Shown one piece after another: positions 50,581-60,728 of a stretch of 64,000 bases of DNA (within the stretch, counting starts at the first letter, position 1; each line of letters opens with the position of its first letter). Source of the stretch: Streptomyces venezuelae. GTDB taxonomy: Bacteria; Actinomycetota; Actinomycetes; Streptomycetales; Streptomycetaceae. A program made the translations under genes and the position numbers. The DNA lies in contig NZ_CP029193.1 of NCBI RefSeq assembly GCF_008642355.1, forward strand, positions 2,442,001-2,506,000. The letters run 5' to 3'. The notes beneath the pieces are model-generated. The model searched no databases. It saw only the letters and a program-made list of their open reading frames with translations, and was not told the DNA's origin.

Positions 50581-50596
50581 CTTACCGTTGAGTAAG
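50581..50596 (+). promoter_or_regulatory. CTTAC-CGTTGA-GTAAG inverted repeat
   Basis: Perfect five-base arms, 40-55 bases upstream of the second SDR gene. Typical shape of a TetR-family operator. Its left part CTTACCGTTGAG is repeated at 32652-32663. Confidence 0.5.
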
Positions 50597-50635
50597 CAAC
50601 GGTGGCCGAGAAGCCGACGACAAGGGAGCCCTGCC

Positions 50636-51565
50636 ATGGCGGCGTGGACCGCGCACGACATCCCGGACCAGAGCGGCCGCACCGCCGTGGTCACCGGCGC
50701 CAACAGCGGCATCGGCTACGTCACGGCGCGTGAACTCGCCCGCCGCGGCGCCCGCACCGTCCTCGCCTGCCGCAGCGAGGAGCGCGGGGGCGCGGCGGTC
50801 GGGCGGCTGCTCAGCGAAGTCCCCGGCGCGCACGCCGAGTTCCGCGCCCTCGACCTCGGGGACCTCGCGTCCGTACGGCGGTTCGCGGACGAGTTCGACG
50901 GCGCCCGCCTCGACCTGCTGATCAACAACGCGGGCGTCATGGCGCTCCCCTACCGCCGCACCGCCGACGGCTTCGAGACGCAGTTCGGCGTCAACCACCT
51001 CGGGCACTACGCCCTGACCGGGCTGCTCCTCCCCCGCCTCATGGAGGCCCCCGGCGCGCGGGTCGTCACCGTCTCGTCCGGCCTGCACGCGCTCGCGGAC
51101 ATCGACATCGGCGACCTCAGCAGCGAGCGGCACTACCGCCGTTGGGTCGCCTACGCCCGCTCCAAGACGGCCAATCTCCTCTTCACCCACGAGCTGGCCC
51201 GCCGCCTGGCCGCGACCGGCGCCGACACCGTCGCGGCCGCCGCCCACCCGGGCTACGCCTCGACCAACCTGCAGAGCGCGGGACCCAGGATAGAGGGCCG
51301 CAGGGGCGTCGAACGCTTCATGGAACTCGGCAACCGTCTCGTCGCGCAGTCCGCGGCGGCCGGTGCCCTTCCGACCCTGTACGCGGCGACGGCGCATGGC
51401 GTCCGGCCCGACGCGTTCATCGGCCCGGGACCCCTCGGGTGGCGCGGGGCGCCCACGCGGTCCTGGCGGGCGAAGTGGACGCGGAACGACGTGGCCGGTG
51501 AGCGGCTGTGGGCGGCGTCCGAGGGGCTGACGGGGGTGCGGTACGAGGGCCTCAAGAGCACCTGA
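50636..51565 (+). CDS. SDR family oxidoreductase (retinol-dehydrogenase-like)
   Basis: A 309-residue SDR of the longer, WW-domain/retinol dehydrogenase-like type: VTGANSGIGYVTARELARRG near 22-41, DLLINNAGVMALP near 96-108, TVSSGLHAL with the Ser, and YARSKTANLLF with Tyr and Lys. Start ATG 50636 after AAGGGAG. Unrelated in detail to the previous SDR. Substrate unknown. Ends 16 bases before the convergent globin stop. Confidence 0.9.
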   Translation: MAAWTAHDIPDQSGRTAVVTGANSGIGYVTARELARRGARTVLACRSEERGGAAVGRLLSEVPGAHAEFRALDLGDLASVRRFADEFDGARLDLLINNAGVMALPYRRTADGFETQFGVNHLGHYALTGLLLPRLMEAPGARVVTVSSGLHALADIDIGDLSSERHYRRWVAYARSKTANLLFTHELARRLAATGADTVAAAAHPGYASTNLQSAGPRIEGRRGVERFMELGNRLVAQSAAAGALPTLYAATAHGVRPDAFIGPGPLGWRGAPTRSWRAKWTRNDVAGERLWAASEGLTGVRYEGLKST

Positions 51566-51580
51566 GCTTCCCCGGGGGCA

Positions 51581-52075
51581 TCAGGCCGCTCCGCGCAGCT
51601 CCAGCGCGGCCAGCGGGATGAAGCCGGGTCCTTCGCCCTCGGTCGACGCGTCCTTGCCGTGGAGGCGGCGCAGCATGGCGACCGCGATCCGCTCGCCCTG
51701 CGCCTTCGCGCGGTCCGCGTTCGGCCCCCGGTGCAGTCCGTCGACCGTGGCGCGCCACAGCTGCACCCAGCGGCCGAAGTGCTCGGCGGTGAGGGGGCGG
51801 GCGGAGTGCAGCGCGGCGTGCGGAGCGAACGCGTTGCGGCGGTACTCGGCGGAACGGAAGAGAGCGCGCTCCCAGAAGTCGGTGATGCGCGGCATGTGCA
51901 CGTCGAGGTCGGTACCGGCGATCTCCGTGAAGAAGGGGCCGATCAGCGGGTCGGCGAACGCCTCCGTGTAGAAGCGGCGCAGGAGCACGTCGAGGTCGGC
52001 GCGGGTCGTGATGTCCACACCTTCGACTGTGACACGGGCAGCGGGTGTCGTGTCCGCGGAAGACGGTTTGTCCAT
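51581..52075 (-). CDS. Group III truncated haemoglobin
   Basis: A 164-residue globin. LDVLLRRFYTEAFADPLIGPFFTEIAG and MPRITDFWERALFR fit the B-E helices, and AEHFGRWVQLWRATVDGLHRGP the F-G helices, with His in AEHF as probable proximal haem ligand. Group III (TrHbP) globins are thought to act in NO or oxygen chemistry at low oxygen. An N-terminal extension of about 25 residues and a short C-terminal tail are present. Nearby NirBD handles nitrite, a source of NO. Confidence 0.85.
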   Translation of the reverse strand: MDKPSSADTTPAARVTVEGVDITTRADLDVLLRRFYTEAFADPLIGPFFTEIAGTDLDVHMPRITDFWERALFRSAEYRRNAFAPHAALHSARPLTAEHFGRWVQLWRATVDGLHRGPNADRAKAQGERIAVAMLRRLHGKDASTEGEGPGFIPLAALELRGAA

Positions 52076-52126
52076 GTTTCCACGGTCCGCCGCCCGCCCG
52101 GCCGCTCCCAGGGCCGAAGGTCCCGC

Positions 52127-52702
52127 TCAATGCAGGTCGGACGCCTCGAAGACGCCGCGCGCCGCCGTGTCGTCGGCGCGTTCGGTGAGCCTGCGCAGCT
52201 CGACATGGCCGGTCCTGAGCAGCCCGGCCTCAAGCGCGGAGCGGGCCCCCGTGTCGAGGCGGTGCAGGAGCAGCGGGTTGTCGACGAGGATCTGCGGGTC
52301 GAGTTCGACGCGGTTGCCCAGCGAGTCGCCGAGGACGAGGCGCGCGGCGACACCCTCGTCGTACCGCACGGCGGTGAGGAGGCAGGTGCAGACGTGCTTG
52401 CGGCGGCCGAGGCCGCGTACGGCCAGCCAGCCGGGGCCCGCCGTCACCCGCACCGGGTGCAGCACCGCGTACAGGAGTGCGGAGAGCGGCACCCAGAGGC
52501 AGGCGGCGCGGACGAGGCCGAGCGTGCCGTTGGCCCAGTCGATGAGGAGGACGAGCCCGAGGAGCGCGAGGGCGCAGAAGACGCCGGCGCGCACGTCGTG
52601 CGCCCAGTTGCGGTCCGAGACGGTCGCGTACGGAGTGTCGGGCCCGTACGGCTCCCCCGGCCCGACCCGTACGACGCCCTGTCTCGTCCTGTTGTGTCCC
52701 AT
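52127..52702 (-). CDS. Conserved membrane protein with PH-like C-terminus
   Basis: A 191-residue protein with two adjacent helices (about 40-57 and 65-82: VFCALALLGLVLLI and LWVPLSALLYAVL) and a C-terminal beta-rich part (VRVTAGPGWLAVRGLGRRKHV, VRYDEGVAARLVLGDSLGNRVELDP) as in bacterial PH-like (YdbT/DUF2581-type) membrane proteins. Function unknown. ATG at 52702 chosen over longer frames because they lack ribosome sites. Located 51 bases after the globin start, maybe one transcript. Confidence 0.72.
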   Translation of the reverse strand: MGHNRTRQGVVRVGPGEPYGPDTPYATVSDRNWAHDVRAGVFCALALLGLVLLIDWANGTLGLVRAACLWVPLSALLYAVLHPVRVTAGPGWLAVRGLGRRKHVCTCLLTAVRYDEGVAARLVLGDSLGNRVELDPQILVDNPLLLHRLDTGARSALEAGLLRTGHVELRRLTERADDTAARGVFEASDLH

Positions 52703-52907
52703 GTGCGGCACCGTAGAACGTCCGCGCGGTCCCGGCGCCGTCCTTGACGTGGTGCATACACACGATGGGGCCTCCTTTACGCGGCACTGACGGATCCACG
52801 GAGTCCGGGTGGGCCGACACTCGGCCGCAACACCCCTGTCGTAATCCCTCTGCATGGTTGATCGTTGGGCCCGGCACACACCTACGTCACGCAGGGGGAC
52901 GACCAGC

Positions 52908-54173
52908 ATGGCCATCAGCCGCAGGACACTTCTCGGGACGGGTGCGACGGGTGCCGCCCTCGGGCTGCTCACCGCGTGCGGGTCCAACACAGGGCGCGAC
53001 GGCGGCGGCTCGGGCGGCAAGGGCCCGCGGCTCGCGCAGTGGTACCACCAGTACGGGGAGCCGGGCACCGAGCAGGCCGTGAAGCGGTACGCGGCCGCGT
53101 ACAAGAAGGCGGACGTCAGCGTCCAGTGGCGACCCGGCAACTACGACGAGCAGACCGCCGCCGCGCTCCTCACCGAATCGGGCCCCGACGTCTTCGAGGT
53201 CAACGGCCCGTCCCTGGACCAGATCCGCGAGGGTCAGGTCGTCGACCTCACCGATCTGTTCGACGGCGTGAAGGACGACTTCAACCCGGTGGTCCTCGCC
53301 CCGAAGACGTACGACGGGAAGATCTGGGCGATCCCGCAGGTCGTCGACATGCACCTGCTCTACTACCGGAAGAGTCTGCTCGACGACGCGGGCGTCGAGC
53401 CGCCGCAGAGCCTGGACGAGCTGGTCGACGCGGCGAAGGCGCTGACCACGAAGGACGTGAAGGGCCTCTTCCTCGGCAACGACGGCGGAGCGGGCGCGCT
53501 CGGCGTCACGCCCCTGTACGCGGCGGGCCTGTCCTCCGTCACCGAGGACGGCCGGGTCGGCTTCGACGACCCGGCAGCCGCCCGCACCCTCGGCAAGCTG
53601 CGCCAGCTGTACGCCGACAAGTCGCTGCTGCTCGGGGCACCCGCCGACTGGTCGGACCCGTCGGCGTTCGTCCAGGAGCTGACCGCCATGCAGTGGTGCG
53701 GCCTGTGGGCGCTGCCCGCCGTGAAGAAGGAGCTGGGCGACGACTTCGGCGTGCTTGCGCTGCCCGCCGACGGCTCCGGCGGTAAACCGTCGCTGCCCGT
53801 GGGGTCGTACGGCGCGGCGGTGAGCGCCCGCAGCGACCACAAGGAGGCGGCGAAGGACTTCCTCAAGTGGCTGTGGGTCGACCGGACCGAGTACCAGGAG
53901 GACTTCGCGCTCTCGTACGGCTTCCACATCCCGGCCAGGCTCTCCCTCGCGAAGAAGGCCGACAAGCTGAAGGAGGGCGCGGCGGCGGACGCGGTGCGCT
54001 ACTCCACGGAGTACGGCTACTCCGAGCCGCTGCTGTGGACCCCGGCGAGCCGCACCGCGTACCAGGACGCGCTGAGCCGGATCATCAAGTCCGGCGCGAA
54101 TCCGGAGAGCGAGGTCAAGTCCGTCGTGCGCAAGGTGCGGGCGGAGCTGGACCGGGTCAAGAAGAAGTCGTGA
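52908..54173 (+). CDS. Sugar ABC transporter, extracellular binding lipoprotein
   Basis: A 421-residue family 1 solute-binding protein. SRRTLLGTGATGAALGLLTAC holds a twin-arginine-like pair and a lipobox with Cys24. Mature part with TAAALLTESGPDVFEVNGPS, GKIWAIPQVVDMHLLYYRKSLLDDAGVEPP and FLKWLWVDRTEY as in carbohydrate-binding proteins. Start ATG 52908 is preceded by GGGGGAC. First gene of a three-gene importer; the substrate is probably an oligosaccharide but not identifiable. Confidence 0.92.
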   Translation: MAISRRTLLGTGATGAALGLLTACGSNTGRDGGGSGGKGPRLAQWYHQYGEPGTEQAVKRYAAAYKKADVSVQWRPGNYDEQTAAALLTESGPDVFEVNGPSLDQIREGQVVDLTDLFDGVKDDFNPVVLAPKTYDGKIWAIPQVVDMHLLYYRKSLLDDAGVEPPQSLDELVDAAKALTTKDVKGLFLGNDGGAGALGVTPLYAAGLSSVTEDGRVGFDDPAAARTLGKLRQLYADKSLLLGAPADWSDPSAFVQELTAMQWCGLWALPAVKKELGDDFGVLALPADGSGGKPSLPVGSYGAAVSARSDHKEAAKDFLKWLWVDRTEYQEDFALSYGFHIPARLSLAKKADKLKEGAAADAVRYSTEYGYSEPLLWTPASRTAYQDALSRIIKSGANPESEVKSVVRKVRAELDRVKKKS

Positions 54174-55099
54174 CCCACACCCCCCTCAAGAGCCGACTCC
54201 TCGGCACCCAGAACCGCACCCTCTGGTTCTGGGTCTTCGTCGGCCCGTTCGCGCTGGGCCTGGTCCTCTTCACGTACGTACCGCTCGCCTGGAGCGTGTA
54301 CCTCAGCTTCTTCGACGCCCACAACACCGTCTCGCCCGACGACTTCGTCGGCTTCGACAACTACACGTCGATGCTGCGGAACGACGCGTTCACCGACAGC
54401 CTCGTCACCTTCGCGGTGTTCTCCGCGTTCATCGTCCCCACGACCTTCGTCCTGTCGCTCGCGCTCGCACTCATGGTGAACCGCCTGCGCCGCGCCCAGG
54501 CGTTCTTCCGCTCGGTCTTCTTCCTCCCGGCGGCGTGCAGCTACGTCGTGGCGGCGATGATCTGGAAGCTGTCGATCTTCAACGGGGTGCGGTTCGGGCT
54601 CGCCAACACCGTCCTCGGCTGGTTCGGCGTCGACCAGACGGCGTGGCTGTCGACGACGGACCCACCCTGGTACTGGCTGGTCATCGTCACCGTACGGCTC
54701 TGGCTCCAGGCCGGCTTCTACATGATCCTGTTCCTGGCGGGCCTGCAGCGCATCTCCCCCACCCTCTACGAGGCGGCGGCGGTGGACGGCGCCCGGCCCG
54801 GCTGGCAGGTCCTGCGCCACATCACGCTCCCCCAGCTGCGCGCGACCTCCGTCGCCGTCACGCTGCTGCTCGTCATCAACGCGTTCCAGGCCTTCGACGA
54901 GTTCTACAACCTGCTCTCGACGTCCAGTGGCTACCCGCCCCACGCCCGCCCGCCGCTCGTCTACCTCTACTACACGGCGCTCGGCCGCGAGCAGAACCTC
55001 GGACTGGGCAGCGCGGGCGCCGTGCTCCTCGCGCTGATCATCGCGGTGGTGACGATCGGGCAGGCGCGCTGGTTCGGCCTGGGCCGGAAGGAGGACTGA
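54170..55099 (+). CDS. Sugar ABC transporter permease (MalF-like)
   Basis: A 309-residue permease with six helices and the EAA loop YEAAAVDGARPGWQVLRHITLPQL near 200-223. Coupled to the binding protein by GTGA (54170-54173); GTG start. Membrane partner of the second permease gene. Confidence 0.93.
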   Translation: MTHTPLKSRLLGTQNRTLWFWVFVGPFALGLVLFTYVPLAWSVYLSFFDAHNTVSPDDFVGFDNYTSMLRNDAFTDSLVTFAVFSAFIVPTTFVLSLALALMVNRLRRAQAFFRSVFFLPAACSYVVAAMIWKLSIFNGVRFGLANTVLGWFGVDQTAWLSTTDPPWYWLVIVTVRLWLQAGFYMILFLAGLQRISPTLYEAAAVDGARPGWQVLRHITLPQLRATSVAVTLLLVINAFQAFDEFYNLLSTSSGYPPHARPPLVYLYYTALGREQNLGLGSAGAVLLALIIAVVTIGQARWFGLGRKED

Positions 55100-55103
55100 T
55101 CCC

Positions 55104-55973
55104 ATGACCGCACCCCTCAGGCAGTCCCACAGGTCTACGGACGACGCCCTGGTCAGAGCGGGCCGCGCCCTGCGCGTCGTCCTCCTCGTCGCCCTGGCGC
55201 TCCTCTTCCTGATCCCCTTCTACCTGCTCGTACGCAACGGCCTGGCGTCCGAGGACGACATCACGTCCCCCGACTGGACGTTCTTCCCCTCCACGCTGCA
55301 CTGGTCGAACATCTCGGAGCTCTTCGACGACCCGACGGTCCCGATGGCCAGGGCCCTGCTCAACTCGTCCCTGATCGCGGTGGCGACAACGATCGGCACG
55401 TTGCTCCTCGCCTCGCTCGCGGGCTACGGCCTGGCCCGCATCCCCTACCGCTACGCCGACCACGTCTTCTATGCCATCCTCGGCACGATGATGGTCCCGG
55501 CGGCCGTCACCTTCGTCCCGAGCTTCGTCCTGGTCTCGTCCCTCGGCTGGGTCTCGACCCTGCGCGGCCTGATCGTCCCCACGCTCTTCTCGGCCTTCGC
55601 GTGCTTCGTCTTCCGCCAGTACTTCCTGGGCTTCCCGCGGGAGCTGGAGGACGCGGCGCGGGTGGACGGCCTGGGCTACTGGCGTACGTACTGGCGCGTC
55701 GTCGTCCCGAACTCACGCCCCGTCTTCGCCGCGGTCGGCACGATCGTGTTCATCGGCGCGTGGAACTCCTTCCTGTGGCCCCTGGTCATCGGCCAGGACC
55801 GCGACGCGTGGACGGTCCAGGTCGCCCTGGCCACGTTCACGACGTCCCAGGTCATCCGCCTCCACGTGCTGTTCGTGGCGGCGGCGGTGTCGATCGTGCC
55901 GCTGCTGGTGGTCTTCCTGTTCTTCCAGCGGTGGATCGTGGCGGGGGTGGAGAGGTCGGGGATCGACGACTGA
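55104..55973 (+). CDS. Sugar ABC transporter permease (MalG-like)
   Basis: A 289-residue permease with six helices and the EAA loop LEDAARVDGLGYWRTYWRVVVPNS. Separated by four bases from the previous gene. No ATPase gene accompanies the set; in Streptomyces several such importers share the ATPase MsiK, which is likely here. A hairpin follows at 55983. Confidence 0.93.
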   Translation: MTAPLRQSHRSTDDALVRAGRALRVVLLVALALLFLIPFYLLVRNGLASEDDITSPDWTFFPSTLHWSNISELFDDPTVPMARALLNSSLIAVATTIGTLLLASLAGYGLARIPYRYADHVFYAILGTMMVPAAVTFVPSFVLVSSLGWVSTLRGLIVPTLFSAFACFVFRQYFLGFPRELEDAARVDGLGYWRTYWRVVVPNSRPVFAAVGTIVFIGAWNSFLWPLVIGQDRDAWTVQVALATFTTSQVIRLHVLFVAAAVSIVPLLVVFLFFQRWIVAGVERSGIDD

Positions 55974-55982
55974 GACCGGGGT

Positions 55983-56000
55983 CCGGATGCTGACATCCGG
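55983..56000 (+). terminator. Hairpin after the sugar importer operon
   Basis: CCGGATG-CTGA-CATCCGG, perfect seven-base arms ten bases after the stop. Moderately stable. Confidence 0.6.
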
Positions 56001-56043
56001 CGTCTGCGAAAGGCGTGATTCTCGCCACCCCTGATAGGGCTTG

Positions 56044-56159
56044 CGCTCAGATGAGCGGCTCTCCGGCGGCTGCACTTCTCCAAGGGGTGGCACTCAGTGC
56101 CACCGCTCGATCATTCATGAGGTGAACTCACATCTGAGTTCGTGCCGCTCATCTGAGCG
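56044..56159. promoter_or_regulatory. Two CGCTCA-NN-TGAGCG palindromes in inverted arrangement
   Basis: CGCTCAGATGAGCG (56044-56057) and CGCTCATCTGAGCG (56146-56159) are each palindromic except for the central two bases and are reverse complements of each other; the match extends to 16 bases including GC. Centres lie 102 bases apart. They could be paired operators or, in RNA, the arms of a long stem that encloses two further hairpins. Confidence 0.65.
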
Positions 56160-56183
56160 TTTAGTGGACACAGAGGGGGGTGC

Positions 56184-56202
56184 TCGTTCAAGACTTGAAC
56201 GA
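56184..56202. promoter_or_regulatory. 19-bp perfect palindrome TCGTTCAAG-A-CTTGAACGA
   Basis: Nine-base arms around a single A, 159-177 bases upstream of the ppdK start. The decamer TCGTTCAAGA also occurs in the TetR-type site before the SDR gene (from 49745). Strong operator candidate. Confidence 0.55.
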
Positions 56203-56360
56203 ACTCGCGAGGTCTCGGCTACCGCTCAGTCACTTTCGATCTAGCGGCGGACGGGTGGTTACGGCCGCATGACGCACAAGTGGACGTACCCAGGTGCCTT
56301 CGATCTGGGTATGTTCCTCGCCGTCAGGGCAGCCACCGAGCTCTCGAGGAGTCGAGACCC

Positions 56361-59096
<2,736 letters not shown>

Positions 59097-59168
59097 CCAC
59101 ACTCCGGGACCGCTGCCGCGTCCCCGACCCTCAGTACCGATGCGGCGGCGGTTCCGGTTCACGATGAG

Positions 59169-59199
59169 GAGGCGGCACCCTGTGCGGGGGTGCCGCCTC
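59169..59199 (+). terminator. Terminator after ppdK
   Basis: GAGGCGGCACCC (59169-59180) pairs perfectly with GGGTGCCGCCTC (59188-59199), loop TGTGCGG; followed by TTCCTCTG. Confidence 0.88.
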
Positions 59200-59218
59200 T
59201 TCCTCTGTCGCTCTCGGG

Positions 59219-59437
59219 TCAGGCCTCGTGCAGCGCGACGAGTTCGGCCAGGTCGTTGCCCACCATGACATGAGCGAGCCGTCCGGCGACGGCCACGACG
59301 TCGGGCCAGGACGCTGCCGCGAGGTGCTCGGCATCGGTGTCGAGGGGCGCCTGGCCCGCGGCCGCGTTGAGCGCTGTGCCGAGCTCCCTCATGAGGCCGG
59401 CCTCCTCCTGCGTCAGGCGTCGCGCGTCGTCGTTCAT
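59219..59437 (-). CDS. Small conserved hypothetical protein
   Basis: A 72-residue, largely helical, acidic protein (RRLTQEEAGLMRELGTALNAA and LAHVMVGNDLAELVALHEA). No signal peptide or known motif. The frame shows Streptomyces codon bias and starts with ATG at 59437. Convergent with ppdK beyond the terminator. Function unknown. Confidence 0.6.
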   Translation of the reverse strand: MNDDARRLTQEEAGLMRELGTALNAAAGQAPLDTDAEHLAAASWPDVVAVAGRLAHVMVGNDLAELVALHEA

Positions 59438-59528
59438 GGCCCGACCCGAGCCCAGACATGCGGCGGAGCGGTGATTCAGGCACCACGGCAGTGATCATTG
59501 GTCGCGGGCAAGTGGCCTGTGCGAGGGC

Positions 59529-60419
59529 TCAGTTGCCGGTGAGGGAGATGGCCAGGTCCGTGATGTTTAGGGGGAACCTGGATCCGAGGGTGTCGGACAC
59601 CAGCGTGGCCTCGCCGGTGAAGAGGTTGACGCTGTAGAGGGAGGGTCTGGCGGCGCCGGAGGCGGTGAGCGTGGCGTAGGCGGCGTTGCTGACCGTCTTG
59701 CCGCCCGAGGGGCTGCTGAAGATGTCCAGGCCCGCGTTGCTCTGCGCGTCGACGCCGAGGCTGCCGGTCGGTGCCAGCGTGCCGTTGTTGGCCGGCGACT
59801 GGATGACGATCTGGTCGCTCGCCGTGTTGACGTCGAAGAGCGTGGTCCCGGTGGCCCCGTTGAGGTCGTTGTTCGTGTAGGCGGCGGCGGAGACGCCCTT
59901 GGTCGTGCCCTCGGTCGGCGGGGTGGTGAGGTTCAGGTCCTGGACGGTCGTGTGGTCGTTGAGGTTGTGCCGCAGGTTCTGGCCGTTGTCGCTGACCACG
60001 CGCAGCCGGTCGGCGGCCGGGTTGAAGTCGACGCCGAAGTTGGTGCCGTGCAGCGAGTACTGGAGCTGGGACACCTTGGTGATCACGACGTCCGGGACGG
60101 CCGGCGGGGTCTTGACGGTGTAGATGCCGCCCTTGTCGCCGACGCCGTACATCAGGCCGTTCTGCACCCGGAAGTCGATGCCGATGAGGGCCGTGTCGCC
60201 GCTGAGGCCGACGATGTCCCTGACCCAGTCGAGCACGTTCGGCCGGTCGGTGGTGAACGTGGCCATCTGGGTGCCGTCACCTGTGATCCCGAACGCGCGG
60301 AGGCTGGGAGCGGCGGCGGGAGCGGCCGAGCCACTGCCCGGCGCACTCAGCATGAGCGCTGTCGACGTGGTCATGACCGCTACCGCCGCCGCGATTCTCT
60401 TTCTCGTTCCCGCTTTCAT
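59529..60419 (-). CDS. Secreted DUF4394-type protein
   Basis: A 296-residue exported protein. Signal peptide MKAGTRKRIAAAVAVMTTSTALML ending near SGSAAPAAA. The mature part carries repeated LRAFGIT, FTTDRPNVLDWV, LIGIDFRVQNGLMYGVGDKGGIYTV and GVDFNPAADRLRVVSDNGQNLRHN units, as in DUF4394, a beta-propeller-like family. Role unknown. Start ATG 60419 follows GGGAGGGAAACACTG. It is transcribed divergently from the PucR-type regulator. Confidence 0.85.
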   Translation of the reverse strand: MKAGTRKRIAAAVAVMTTSTALMLSAPGSGSAAPAAAPSLRAFGITGDGTQMATFTTDRPNVLDWVRDIVGLSGDTALIGIDFRVQNGLMYGVGDKGGIYTVKTPPAVPDVVITKVSQLQYSLHGTNFGVDFNPAADRLRVVSDNGQNLRHNLNDHTTVQDLNLTTPPTEGTTKGVSAAAYTNNDLNGATGTTLFDVNTASDQIVIQSPANNGTLAPTGSLGVDAQSNAGLDIFSSPSGGKTVSNAAYATLTASGAARPSLYSVNLFTGEATLVSDTLGSRFPLNITDLAISLTGN

Positions 60420-60728
60420 CAGTGTTTCCCTCCCGATTGATCCGGCACCCCTGAATTGGCGCGCGGATGAGAGATGTCCGTACCGATTCCCGCGCTGATC
60501 CGGAGCAGTGGCCGGAATGAACGATGTACTGCCGGCCGGGCGGGCTGTACGCGGTTCCAATTAAGGCCGGTCCGCAATGCCCTCACAAGGAGAACGAGCG
60601 ACGCGAATCCCCCGATCAAGGAATTTTGCGCACTGTGACAAAGCGCTTCGGACGTGCTCGTCCCCGATGTGCGCAGAGTGATATATGCCGTCTGGTTTTC
60701 CCCTGTGTGTTTCCAAGATCGGAATGGC
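60420..60728. other. 309-bp AT-richer gap between divergent genes
   Basis: No gene supported. Holds GAATTTTGCGCACTGTGAC (60622 onwards) and, about 45 bases later, TGTGCGCAGAGTGATATATG, two related TGCGCA-n-TGTGAC/AGTGAT elements in the same direction that could bind the neighbouring regulator. Promoters of both flanking genes must be here. Confidence 0.5.

Larger units (their letters stand above)
55974..56360. other. 387-bp intergenic region rich in palindromes upstream of ppdK
   Basis: No gene supported. From left: importer terminator (55983-56000), palindrome pair 56044-56057 and 56146-56159 inside 16-base arms, hairpin GGTGGCAC-TCA-GTGCCACC (56086-56104), hairpin GAACTCA-CATC-TGAGTTC (56124-56141), and a 19-base palindrome (56184-56202). 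The rest up to the ppdK start holds its ribosome site (GAGGAG at 56346-56351). GC content is visibly below that of the flanking genes. Confidence 0.75.

Noticed and set aside
55983..56360. Insertion sequence remnant upstream of ppdK
   Set aside because: The inverted arms are only 100 bases apart, there is no transposase fragment and no target duplication visible; kept as a regulatory or RNA candidate instead.
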